A stretch of 64,000 nt of DNA. Source: Patella vulgata. Taxonomy: Eukaryota > Mollusca > Gastropoda > Patellidae. The stretch is from contig NC_065885.2 in NCBI RefSeq assembly GCF_932274485.2, positions 37,957,062 to 38,021,061 on the forward strand, given 5' to 3'. Below are positions 33,529-43,800 of this stretch, in pieces. A program made the position numbers and the translations under genes. Under the pieces are notes generated by a model that was not told the origin of the DNA, did no database searches, and worked only from the letters and a program-made list of their open reading frames with translations. The stretch's first letter is position 1, and the number at the start of each line of letters is the position of its first letter.

Positions 33529-33897
33529 CTAACTCTCTTTTGATATAAGAATAACTATAAACACACCGACTAATAGAAAGCTAATCAATAAACCTAAAGA
33601 GATTAAATGTACCATATTTTTGGAGGGCTGATAGCCAATGGATATATACGCTTGAAGGGTATCGAAGAGGTGAGTAGAACGAATAATAGCCCCCGCCCCA
33701 TCCGGGCAATCAGATTTTTCGGGCAGCCGGGTAAAGTGAAAATAAAATATAATATTTTTGTGGAAAAACAACCGGTTTGCCTTCAAGTCGGCAAAATAAA
33801 GTGCGCGAAATCCGATGACTTTTTGGTCTGAAGCCACACTGCATTGTGCGACAGTTTTCGGACATCGATCATTATTTGTGTCATAAATATTTGGAAG
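33529..33897 (-). CDS. Possible terminal exon of a single-pass membrane protein
   Basis: On the - strand an acceptor-like AAAGAAATTTCAG ends at 33898. From 33897, in phase 0, 122 codons run to a TAG at 33529-33531. The product would begin LPNIYDTNNDRCPKT, has three cysteines (RCPK, AQCS, SDCP), and ends with a hydrophobic segment of about 22 residues (LISLGLLISFLLVGVFIVIL) and the short tail ISKES. That layout suits the end of a type I membrane protein. I do not recognise the family and found no upstream exon, so chance is not excluded. Confidence 0.4.
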   Translation of the reverse strand, partial: LPNIYDTNNDRCPKTVAQCSVASDQKVIGFRALYFADLKANRLFFHKNIIFYFHFTRLPEKSDCPDGAGAIIRSTHLFDTLQAYISIGYQPSKNMVHLISLGLLISFLLVGVFIVILISKES

Positions 33898-33991
33898 CTG
33901 AAATTTCTTTAAATGGATTGGTGGATAAAACATTTAAAATCAGCGTAATGAATTGATTTGGGTTCACATGGGCTGTATTAGACCATTTTCA

Positions 33992-34217
33992 GGTGGGGGG
34001 GGGGGGGGTGATGGACGTGTGCGCTGTATCATAAGGTCTATCATTGAGTCAATTGGCGAGATTTCGAATCTCCGGTTGTAGGTGACAAGGAGTAGGGTCG
34101 CCTGTCCAACCTCGTAGGTATTCTCCGGGTCCTCCGGTTTCGCCCCACTGCTAAAGACCCCTACGCGCAAGCGAATTATTGAAATAAAAATAAATTAAAC
34201 CATGCGTTAGTCTTGAA
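33992..34217 (+). mobile_element. SINE-2 copy (tRNA-derived)
   Basis: GCGCTGTATCATAAGGTCT, GAGATTTCGAATCTCCGG (B-box region), CTCCGGGTCCTCCGGTTT and CTGCTAAAGACCCCTAC match the copies at 58569 and 63672. The 5' end is replaced by a G-run. Confidence 0.8.
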
Positions 34218-34384
34218 ATGACCTAGCGGAGACAATAACCGAGACAATAGATCACATGCAAACGTACACAAGACAACTTTTTGTATAGATAAATCGATAA
34301 TTAAATTTAAAAACTATGTAGATTTAGTAAATTCATTATCAAAACAATGTTTTGCTTCATCAAATAGATTTCCAATCTGATTAA

Positions 34385-34816
34385 AATACAGATCTATATT
34401 TCGTTTCGTTTTTTTATACTTTCGATGGCTCACACTACATGAAGATCTGACAAGTTATAGCGATAGGTCACGTCAGGGGTCAAAAGACCGACTTTTGACC
34501 TATGACGTCAGACATTTGATTAACCAATCAGCATTGATGTTACTAGTGGATTACCCACAGTTCAGGGCAAAAAAGCACTCGGCAAACCTCAACAGATTCC
34601 AGTACCCTACATCTAATGTAGGATACCGGAATCTGCCGAGGTTTGCCGAGTGGGCAAAAAAGGTCAAACACTCGATACGACAGACCATTTGATTGGCTGA
34701 CCCCTCATTTCAAGCAGAACACGATTTAAATAACAAGTCTTCCAGATCCAAGTGTAGTAAAGACAAGTAAAACGAAATTTTGAACTATAAAAACGAAACG
34801 AAGTAGGATCTGTGTT
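34385..34816. mobile_element. TTAA-flanked MITE with a central hairpin
   Basis: TTAA at 34381-34384 and 34817-34820. Ends AATACAGATCTA and the complement of AACACAGATCCTA. Sub-ends TTTCGTTTCGTTTTTTTATA and AACTATAAAAACGAAACG are inverted. The centre (34576-34653) is a strong hairpin: CACTCGGCAAACCTC with CCTACAT, then ATGTAGG and GAGGTTTGCCGAGTG. About 430 bases, no transposase. Confidence 0.85.
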
Positions 34817-34820
34817 TTAA

Positions 34821-35338
34821 CCATATTGGTAGATTTCTTTTGAAACTAAGTATTTTTTAAAAACGGTTTAATCAGCCCTAGGAAACTACTCAGAATTGCT
34901 CTCATAATCAATCATTCATATTAAAATAGTTTTAATAGCCCCATAAAATGTTTCTAATATTGTGTTTATTATCCATTAAAGCAATTATGGAACAGATTTG
35001 AGAAAAATATATATGTCATCAGATTTATCTAATATATAAATATCACTCGAGTTTATCCAATCGTCTATAAATATCTATTTATTTGCATAAAGATTAGCTT
35101 ATGTCGCCCTACGACGCGATAAAACTGACGGCAACTCGAAATTGCCAATGGTTGCGATCAAGTGGAACTGATCAGTCGTAACTACCTGGGCGACCTGAGC
35201 GCTCTAACGACTAGGCTACGTCGGACGGCAACTAGTTGCTGTCCAGTTGCCGTAAAACGCACATGTTCTTCTCCTACGACTGGTACCGAAGCGGGTGGTG
35301 GGGACAAACATGGCGGACAAGTGGATGTGTGGACATAA
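34821..35338. other. Spacer with a tRNA-like SINE trace
   Basis: On the - strand near 35185-35225, GCCTAGTCGTTAGAGCGC looks like the A-box end of a tRNA-derived SINE head. No B box or tail was confirmed. The rest is unassigned. Confidence 0.35.
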
Positions 35339-35340
35339 TA

Positions 35341-35990
35341 TACTCTTCAAAAATGTAGGGGATATTGAAATGCAAATACCTATGCAGGTTGTGATATGAT
35401 AAATAGTCATGGACACTTGACATGCTTTGAGAGTATGTTCACAGATGAAGAACCTATCGCCCCAACAGAACCACTGAGCTGCACATGCGACACGCAATAG
35501 CGCCATACACGTGGGAGAGGGTCATTGTCAAATTTGACACTTCAAGGAGGGGTTGATGAAAACTGCCGCGTGCTGGTTTATCTATCTATGTTAGCATTCC
35601 TATCGTTACTTGCATAAGATTTACTGTTTAGCGTATCTTTGCTTTAGTGTGTTACGTTTAATTTGATCGGGAGACGTGTTCGTCAACGTCAACCGACAAC
35701 ACTGCAAGAATTGGCAGTGGCACTGCAAGAGGGGTCGGTCAGATTGCCCCAAATCGTGATTGGACGGTTGATTAGGAGCATGCCACGACGAATTGCTGAT
35801 TGTCTGAGGATTGGTGGAGCAATTACTCATTATTCAGACAAAAATCAAAAACGTCCATTTTCACTTTTGACGGTGTATCTCTTTGCGAGTGAAATGGGGC
35901 CCAGATAAGCCGCCCATATGAACTGTTTATGTTCATGTGTAGGCAATTAGCCTGTTATTAACATACACTGGTTAGCTCTAATAAAAACAG
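35341..35990 (+). mobile_element. Internally deleted relative of the 27910-30899 mariner
   Basis: TA at 35339-35340, then TACTCTTCAAAAATG and GGGGATATTGAAATGC, matching the 30899 end of the large copy. The sequence then jumps to the transposase C-terminus and runs to ACACTGGTTAGCTCTAATAA, short of the other TIR by about 70 bases. It is a non-autonomous deletion form. Confidence 0.88.
35663..35860 (+). pseudogene. Transposase C-terminal fragment
   Basis: It reads MIGRRVRQRQPTTLQELAVA, then LPQIVIGRLIRSMPRRIA and LRIGGAITHY. It is the same C-terminus as the 28126 transposase but with the LAVALQEG segment that the larger copy lacks. All catalytic residues are absent. Confidence 0.85.
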
Positions 35991-35993
35991 AAG

Positions 35994-36750
35994 TATGTAG
36001 ACTGGGGTACATAATCTGGTCCATAATCCATCTCTAGTCTAATTAGAGTAAAATAAAGGGAATTTTCATGACTGACTGCTTAAAGGGGTGACGTCTTTAA
36101 AAAAAACCCATCTAAGTGATTCTTAGTGCTAATATTATGAAAGTTTTTACCCTTGGATGCATCGGGAGCAAACATTGATTCTCGCATCTGTAAATTTGGC
36201 TGTCGCCGAAACGCGTTATTGGAACGAAAATTCTTTGACTCAAATATCTCCGATATAAATTCTATAAAGGTGTATGTTTGTACCAATTATTACTGTCTAC
36301 CTTTAAGTATACGATAATATTTATCCAATTTTGTGAAGAAAATCCATAAAAATTATTTATTTGATCAAAAAAGGACATGTATTTCTATCCAGTGTGTTGA
36401 AACACAATACGTAACATGACAGATCTTCTCTTTGATCTGGGGTCTTCGGACAGTTGATTAAATTCATTAAAAGATGGTGAAAATATTATTCGTCTGCTGT
36501 GTGGTTCAGAGGATGATAAAAAGATTCCACGTGCGAGGCGATTACCTAAAGTCTACCTTTGTAGTTATTTTGGGTAGCCTCGTTTATCACACAATTAGTT
36601 TCTCTGCAATATTATGTTATGCACTATGACCGCCTTTTGACTTAATGTAGCCGCAATTCTCACCAGATACTTTACGATAACATATTTAGAGCCCTGGTTA
36701 ATCCCGATTGATTTTGTTACGTAGTAATTTATTGGTTGTTGTTCAGACTG
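35994..36750. other. Unassigned spacer
   Basis: No repeat ends, RNA genes or coding motifs are recognised. Confidence 0.4.
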
Positions 36751-36754
36751 TTAA

Positions 36755-37121
36755 AAATACATTATGCAAGAGCTAAATCTGCCTATCGCAGGTCTTTCTT
36801 TAGGCCTGAAATGTTATCTAAATTAAACATTAATCAACTTATCCAGACCATAATCAACTCTCGATGTCATTGCTAGCCTGCGAAATTTACTCGATTAGGA
36901 TCCGATTCGCTGCTCAAATTTCATTTATGATTTAATCATAAAAAGGATAATCGACTTTAGGAATGATGATCGAGGCTAGGACGAAAATTCAGTCGCTAAA
37001 TTCTCGGTCCAGAGCGGATCAATTTGACTGAAATTTTCAACAAATTCCCTTTACATTATCTAGATTTTAACTATTATAGTGATAACTACCAGCTCTTTAT
37101 CTAATCTCCCATAATATATCT
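36755..37121 (+). mobile_element. TTAA-flanked MITE, family Q, copy 4
   Basis: TTAA at 36751-36754 and 37122-37125. Left end CATTATGCAAGAGCTAAATC, right end TCTCCCATAATATATCT. Length about 367. It is the cleanest copy and a good reference for the family. Confidence 0.85.
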
Positions 37122-37574
37122 TTAACGAGTCATAATTTGGGACATAAATTTGCAGTGAGTACGGCTTTGTTTGAGTGGAATTAGGTCTAGGCTAATCAAA
37201 CAAAACACTGCGGGGAGTATGAATCTGGCCTGGCTACCATTATACTCTTACCACGTCTATTTATGTAGTAAACAGTGTGCTGTATTTGTTGGGGTTTTTT
37301 TTCTCAGGCATTACTACATCCCAAACTTAGGCTGCCTGTCTACAGCTAGCTCCACCTGAGAACAGGCCCTAAGCTAATTACCCGACATTTTAATTCCTAC
37401 ATCGACGATTTTAGTCGAAAACACTGAGTATGCTTTTAGTAATTTTTAGAAGTATTTATTTCTCTTCTATTGCCATATTGAATGAAATTAGATATGTTTA
37501 TTTAGCCGGTGTGTGTATGAAAGATGTCAAACTAATCAAAGCCGAATCACAAAATAGTCCTCTAATTATTCAAT

Positions 37575-37778
37575 ATGGCGGCGCCCATAAAAGGTAATTT
37601 CACAGAAGCGGTTTTGTTTGCGAAGACAAATTTAGGAGTATCTAAACTTATTTTGAAAGATAAACAGATTGAAACCCTAATGACAGTTTACAATGGCAAA
37701 GAATGTATTGCCATATTACCCACTAGCACATATTATATATCGCTTTTACCGGATTGGCAGAAGTTGACATTTTGCTAA
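37575..37778 (+). pseudogene. RecQ-like helicase N-terminal fragment
   Basis: An ATG in ATATGGCGGCGCCC opens MAAPIKGNFTEAVLFAKTNL, then LKDKQIETLMTVYNGKECIA and ILPT. In RecQ/WRN-type helicases a K(x)xQ..A...l..G+D.ia.LPTG-x-GKS arrangement joins the Q-like motif to Walker A. Here the Walker A glycines and lysine do not follow; the reading goes to STYYISLLPDWQ and then stops. It may be a first exon whose Walker A part was lost, or a decayed copy. Helicase genes of this type are often multiplied in marine invertebrates. No later helicase motifs were found downstream. Confidence 0.5.
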
Positions 37779-37966
37779 AGACATGTGTTTACATAAAACA
37801 CGTGCGTGATCGGGTTATTCATACTCTGTTGTGTACACAAAGTTGTAGTCCAGTCGATAAGTCCCGCCCCAAAATGATCACATGAGCGTTTTAAATGGCG
37901 ACTAACTGGGGCAGTGATCATAATGACGTATAACGTAGATGGATCGCTGCGGGCAGTTTGGCATTA

Positions 37967-38184
37967 CTAATCTGGTCACTAGTTCACAAAGCATTCTCAG
38001 ACTTAAGTTAATTGTTCGCCTTATTTTAACTAAAATATAGTCTTAAAAAACTTTTGTTGTTTTAATGAATCAAATATATCACTAAGAAACTATGCGCAAA
38101 GTTTTGTGCTTCTGGGTCAAAGATATTTCTCATAAACAGAGATTGAAAGTCTGAGAATGCTTTGTGAATTCGGGGCCAGATTAG
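37967..38184. mobile_element. Palindromic MITE
   Basis: CTAATCTGGTCACTAG with TTCACAAAGCATTCTCAGAC at the left and the inverse (GTCTGAGAATGCTTTGTGAA, CCAGATTAG) at the right. Arms of about 38 bases and a centre of about 140. Confidence 0.88.
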
Positions 38185-38244
38185 GTTAGAAACCCACCTG
38201 TCTAAGTACAAAACATGCCGATGGGATAAATGAACAGTAGGATT

Positions 38245-39540
38245 ATATGTGTCTACAGAACGCTCCTTCAAGAAAAAACAAGTCTACCAATTCAGATTTC
38301 GTAAATGACTTCAATAATCTAATAAACGCGTATACCAAGACACATGCTGCATCCTCAAACGAGCCCCCTCCACTAATAGTTGAAAATGATACATTGTTTA
38401 CGCTCACTGACAAAGCCAATGCCCTTAATAATTATTTCATACAGCAAACGGAACTACCAAGTGCTAATAAATCTCTTCCACCCCTCAAAATGAATACTAA
38501 TTGTCTAGACACGATTATACCAACACCTAGAGAAATTAAAGACGTAATTAATAGCCTTGATACAACTAAAGCCTCCGGTCCAGACGGAGTAAGTTCGAAA
38601 ATTTTAAAATTTAATGTAAATGAAATCAGTAATCCCCTGTGCCAACTCTTCCGTTTTTCACTTGAAACAAACACTGTTCCAAATTTATGGAAATTTGCAA
38701 ATGTTATGGCTATTTTCAAAAAAGGTCACCCAAATGAATGCAGCAATTACCGACCCATTTCGCTCCTTAGTATTATTGTAAAAGTATTTAAGAAAATTAT
38801 ATATAAACACGTCTTTAATTTCTTAAAGGACAATTCAATACTAACAACACTGCAAAGTGGTTTCCTACCAGGTGATTCTACTATCTTCCAATTAATAGAT
38901 CTAAATCATTTTTTTTTGTCAAGCCATTGATCATAACAAATATACCAGGATCGTCTTTTGTGACATAAGCAAGGCTTTTGACAGAGTCTGGCATCCCACA
39001 GGGCAGTGTATTGGGACCACTGTTATTTTTATTATATATCAACGACATTGTGGATGATATACAATCAAACATTAGACTATTTGCAGACGACACCTCTCTG
39101 TACTTAAAAATAGATGATCCAGAGGCATGCGCAGTTACCCTAAATAAAGACCTACAAAAAATCAATGCATGGTCGGAAACGTGGCTAGTGGCATTTAACC
39201 CCCTAAAGACAGAAACCCTAACCCTCACGACTAAACACAATATTGTGAAACCACCCCTTTTAATGAAATCAATTAGAATAAAGGAAGTAATTGAACACAA
39301 ACATCTTGGACTTACTTTTCAAACCAATTGTAAATGGAACAGCGACATTGATAGTATAATTAGTAAAGTATCTAAATTAGTAAACTGCCTACGCTCCTTG
39401 AAATATCGCTTAAACAGAAAATCGCTAAACACCTTATATTTTTCATTCATTCTGCCGCGCTTTGACTATGCCGATGTTATCTGGGACGGGTGCACTGACT
39501 AGTTATCTAATAATCTCGAATCCCTTCAGCTTGATGCACT
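38245..39540 (+). mobile_element. Second LINE, 5'-truncated
   Basis: Coding-like sequence begins without an endonuclease at about 38247 and fades after 39500. No (ATT)n tail or 3' end is recognised. It lies right after the palindromic MITE. Confidence 0.75.
38247..39502 (+). pseudogene. LINE reverse transcriptase with an internal deletion
   Basis: First frame (38247-38930): KANALNNYFIQQ, TTKASGPDGVSSKIL, FKKGHPNECSNYRPISLL and LQSGFLPGDSTIFQL. It then breaks at LNHFF. A short piece CDISKAFDRVWH follows, then a second frame (38978-39502) with SGIPQGSVLGPLLFLLYIND, FADDTSLYLK, HLGLTFQ and LPRFDYADVIWDGC. The join GAGTCTGGCATCCCACAGG can be read as both DRVWH and ESGIPQG, so about 150-170 bases between SKAFD and PQGS were lost at a short match. 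It belongs to a different lineage from the LINE at 2893. Confidence 0.9.
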
Positions 39541-40460
39541 ACGCACTACGGGAATTGAATATGAAAATATGCATACTTTTGATATTGCTTGCCATGAGAC
39601 AAAATTTAATGAGATATTGGTGTAAATGTATTATGTGGTTTAATTCCTGGATTTCGCCTTCTAAAAGTTTTTTCTCTCAAAATGACTTTCCTAGTTTCTG
39701 TCACTTTTCTAAACGCACTTATATTTTGGAAAATTGGTAAGCTAATAAGGTGCGTAAAATACCCGCCACCATCAGACCCAAATCAAAATGTAAACAAGAA
39801 ATATTTTGGATTAGTAAATCGTTTATCTACTAGTAATGAAGAAGTATACAGTGTCAAGATTTGCCTGTAGTTTAGAACGTCTTCGAAAACGTATATTTCC
39901 ATGTTTACATGGTAAACTACTTCTTTATTACCCCAGTTTGTGCAGAAAAGTAGGCCGTTAAACCCCATTTCAATTGAGGTGAACGTGCCTTTAATTATAC
40001 TACAATCTGTAGATAATACCATGTACTTACATATAATTGTGTAATTTACATTGCCTTGCTTCCAGACATTTTGAGATGACCCCGCGGTATCCGATGGATT
40101 ATTTTGAAAAAAATCAAACTTCCTGTAAGCTTGGTTATGAAGATGTACATTATGATACAGTTTATTAGCCCTTGTGAAAACATGTCGCCTACAATAACCT
40201 GTCGGAAACAAAGGGTAATCTAAGACATTAGATCCAATATAGCAACCCGTTTTTACCGTCCGGTAAATTTACAACCTCCATCATGGGACCATAAAGGCCA
40301 AACGGGGCTTTTGTTTTGAAGTCAAATTACAAGATCCTAAACCTGACCCTAATCCCAGCGAAATATAGGTCTACCACGCACACGAAAGCTTTAAACCTAG
40401 TGACAATGGAAATAACTCCACAAAAAGAATCAAATATTTATGAATATCCGAGCCTAAAAC
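39541..40460. other. Unassigned spacer with a SINE-1 trace at 39930-39977
   Basis: GCAGAAAAGTAGGCCGTTAA then ACCCCATTTCAATTG is the SINE-1 3' end on the + strand. The remaining sequence has frames without motifs. Confidence 0.45.
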
Positions 40461-40461
40461 A

Positions 40462-40580
40462 TACAATGGCTGGCTGAAAAGTTCTAAGCCAATCTGTGAA
40501 AGACCTGTACAAAGTCGATGATTTTTGTGTATTTTTCTACATAGTCCCCTTCCTTCGAGGTGTACACACTTTTTTTCTGG
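40462..40580 (-). mobile_element. Mariner 3' end fragment
   Basis: ACAATGGCTGGCTGAAAAGT with TTGTGAAAGACCTGTAC and CGAGGTGTACACACTTTTT is the complement of the right end of the mariner at 18700-19587 (its last about 115 bases). Nothing else of the element is present. Confidence 0.85.
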
Positions 40581-40789
40581 GTTTTATGATCATATTTTAT
40601 TGCCTTTATTTAATATTACACGATTGTGGACTATAACTGTCAGTAGTTTGATAACTATAAAAGAAGATTTATTACTAGGCATATAAATGTTCTTAGTCTG
40701 TATTATTCTATATTATCACACCGGGTTGTTATGAAACTTACAGGGCAAGGAGGTAAACATGAGGGTAAAACGAAGAAGATGTTTAAAAC

Positions 40790-40910
40790 AAATACATTAT
40801 ACATTATATCTATACATGTAATTATTGTAGATATACAGTACATTATATATAATATACATGTACTTATTGTACATTATATATTTCTATACGTATACATGTA
40901 ATTATATAGT
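40790..40910. repeat. AT-rich imperfect repeat
   Basis: ACATTATAT(A/C)TATACATG, TACATGTAATTAT and ATTGTACATTATATA recur in direct and inverted form. Simple-sequence origin is likely. Confidence 0.6.
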
Positions 40911-41177
40911 CACGTGGTTTAATCCCGAATATCATGATTTTCAAATTTAACATAAACTCACCTTGTTTAGAATATAAACAACACTGATATAAACAACCGA
41001 GGAAAACTAGACAAAATTGGTCTGTAATACGAAATAAACCTATCTGGCGTGCCCGCAATCGTAATTTACAAAGTTTGTATTATACATTTTAGTGTCAATA
41101 CTACCCTGTCACGAAAGGATCGTCTAACTAAAGCCACATCATGCCTCAATTAATTTATTGAAAAGATCCGTCTTTAA

Positions 41178-41179
<2 letters not shown>

Positions 41180-41216
<37 letters not shown>
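41180..41216 (+). repeat. Poly(T) run of about 37
   Basis: An uninterrupted T run. It may be the tail of a - strand retrocopy, but no matching element was seen immediately to its left or right on the - strand, so this is open. Confidence 0.9.
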
Positions 41217-41218
<2 letters not shown>

Positions 41219-42190
41219 GGCAATATTTACAATCCCATGTTACGCACATTTATATCTTAAAAGTAAAATAGATTGTTCTGTATAAACGGTTAGGTTCCTA
41301 CTATACACAGATCTAAGTACATGTATCCATCAATTGGGAATCGGTATGGAGGAAGTCTGTTGATTCTTAAAAACTTGCAATCTGTGTATTGTCATTAGAA
41401 TATAACTACTCAGTTTCCTCTACCCTCTAAACCCCCAATTCGGTAAAAGAGAAAACATAGATTAATTTGCATATTACCAATGATTTTCTGGATACTGACA
41501 ATATCTAATATATGAATAATTAGACATCTCGATCTACTTCCCCTAATGCGATTCCTTGGGACTTTTAATATGGTATTTAGGTGGTCATTCCTGAATTAGA
41601 CATTTTTGGTGGGTTTAGCAAATCTATCGATCATTTCTGAACGCCATAATTTATTTGATATGGTTTCTAATTATCTTCCACAAAGAATTAATCTGCTTGG
41701 TTCATTAAAATATACATGGGGCAGTACCTTTAAACATTTTATATTATTTTCCCACTTAATGTACTTTTATAAAAGCGGAAGTAATTCGATCCGATTTCGT
41801 AATCTCTTTATGTTTTTATTTCTAAAAAATATTCACTGATTTAAGGACATTTCAAGCAATCAGATTTATAAGAGCTTTGAGATAAAACTGATCTCTCAAT
41901 AAAAAATGTTTAATTATATCACATAGTGTTTCTTTTTATGACTCAGAACACCAAGTTTGATATACGAACTCGTTTTAAACACCAGACCACGATTTTAGTA
42001 TCGCAAAAGATTAATAACCATTCTGCTAAATAATGATCATCATTGCATTTATAAGACAAGCAATTTATATAATGCATTCAATCAAACCAATATTACCTTA
42101 TAATCCATAGTAAAAGTCGATTTATTGAGAGAGAAGGAATGAGGGGGTGGAGATAATTTCACGTATAACGATAGTTCTCGGGGGGTTCAC
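41217..42190. other. Unassigned spacer
   Basis: Nothing recognised. The open frame at 41606-41839 has no motif. Confidence 0.4.
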
Positions 42191-42199
42191 AATGAGACG

Positions 42200-42705
42200 A
42201 ATCCGGAGAAAAGTCACATAGTCCGGTGGCTGAAGGGGGGGGGGCGGGGGTCGCCACCCGAGCTGTGAATTTATGAGACCAAGTTTTTCTAGACCGGTTA
42301 TTTGCGTAGAATCCGAATCTGGGTGGTGATCATGCGTTTGAGGGGGCGTTTTCGAGATATATAGGGGTCCAATGTCTACAATTGGGGGGCAATGTCATTA
42401 TGTTGACATAAATAATTATCATGTTATATATTAATAAAACATAAATTTCTAGGACTGTCCATCTCTAAAGAAGTGTGTATGATGTCCCTTTGACAACCGT
42501 TTTGATTTGTGGCGAATTGGGGTGGGGTGGTTGCCGGTTTGCGTGTGATGAGTGGGGCGGGGGGGGGGGTGTAAAATTGGCAGGAAATGAGCTCACATCG
42601 ATTTAAATGATGACTTTCTTAGAGCTTGCAAATGAAACATCGGTAAATATGTTTATAAGATTCCCATTGTGTGGGGGTGGACGCCGGGGTGGGTGCCCGA
42701 AGGGG
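42200..42705 (-). repeat. Repeat U, copy 1 (diverged)
   Basis: 42220-42410 is the inverse of 51244-51430 (GGGGGCGTTTTCGAGATATA, CTACAATTGGGGGGCAATG). 42446-42700 is a diverged inverse of 53891-54190 (AAGAAGTGTGTATGATG, TTTTGATTTGTGG, CTTTCTTAGAGCTTG). It shows that the two parts belong to one repeat. G-runs are present. The family is unknown. Confidence 0.7.
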
Positions 42706-42812
42706 GGGGGGCAACATGTGTTATTGTGGACAGAAATTGTTTGGTTAAAAATTGACCTTACAAGTTTGAAAGTGGTTTCTGGTTAGCCTTTTCGTTCAGT
42801 ACCTATTTCGTC

Positions 42813-43757
42813 ATTCAATATATTAAATTATAAAGGTACTTCTCAAGAGATCTGGAAATGTAAATCAAAACACAGTAAATCAGAGACATGTTTAGATATT
42901 AGTTTATTGTTAGTTTCATCAGAAGATTCAAAATCAGGGGTCATGATAGCGGGATAAATATGTGCTTGGTTGCTGACCAACAGCTCGCATATATCCTTTG
43001 CATATGCTTCAGATAACAATTCACATTATAAATCTTCATTCCATCCATGCATCCAAAGACAACTACGGCAAGGTGGTAATAAAGAAAGGCCTGTTATTTT
43101 TTTCACCCAGAAAAGCTTTTTTTCTAGCGTCATCTACTGATCTATGTCGCCTTCCGCGATATTTTCTACCTTTGCCTGTTTCATTATCGACCATATATAT
43201 ATGTATATATTTGGATCAATGTTTCTGAGGAGAATGATTGGGATGTCTATTTCGCCCAAGCAAGAACGCAAAATACAATTTGTATCAGCGCCTCCATTAA
43301 TTTGCAACGCGAAGAGGAGTGTCCTCGTGGTTTGTTGTCAGTTCTAGGATATTCTCGACACTTTCAATACTAATCTTGATATATTTTTTTGATCCAATCA
43401 AGATTAGTATTGAAGTGTCAAGAATATCTTGGCCTACATGCTTTCAGTGGTAATGACTATCTGTTTTTCTTTCTCCAACAATATGGGGATAGGCTGCAAA
43501 ACCAATGATTGAACAAGATGATCCTGCGATACAAGGCTGGAATGAAGATTTACAGTGTGAATGGGTATCTGAAGCATATCCAATGGATATATTATGCGAG
43601 CTGTTGATTAGTCATCCAGAAGATATCTATCCCGCTCATATTATGAACTTTGATTTTGAATCTTCTGATGAAATAAACTAATAAACTAAACTAATATCTA
43701 AACATGTCTCTGATTTACTGTTTTTATGTACATTTCCAGATCTCTTGAAAAGTACCA
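42813..43757. mobile_element. Large foldback element
   Basis: Left arm 42813-43080 and right arm 43500-43757 are inverted copies (CAAGAGATCTGGAAATGTA, CAGTAAATCAGAGACATG, GAAGATTCAAAATCA, AACAGCTCGCATA). A tight central stem pairs TGACACTTCAATACTAATCT-like sequence at about 43353-43380 with its inverse near 43398-43425. About 940 bases. The arms have diverged by scattered changes and indels. Confidence 0.82.
43507..43686 (+). other. Short open frame in the right foldback arm
   Basis: ATG at 43510: MIEQDDPAIQGWNEDLQCEW, then LCELLISHPEDIYPAH and DFESSDEIN before a TAA. It is acidic and 58-59 residues long. The inverted left arm keeps a recognisable but broken version (KDICELLVS, DFESSDET), so the arms may descend from coding sequence of an unknown transposon gene. 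No upstream start or splice signal is convincing. Confidence 0.3.
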
Positions 43758-43800
43758 TTATAATTCAATATTTGGAATAACGAAATTCGTACTAAACGAA

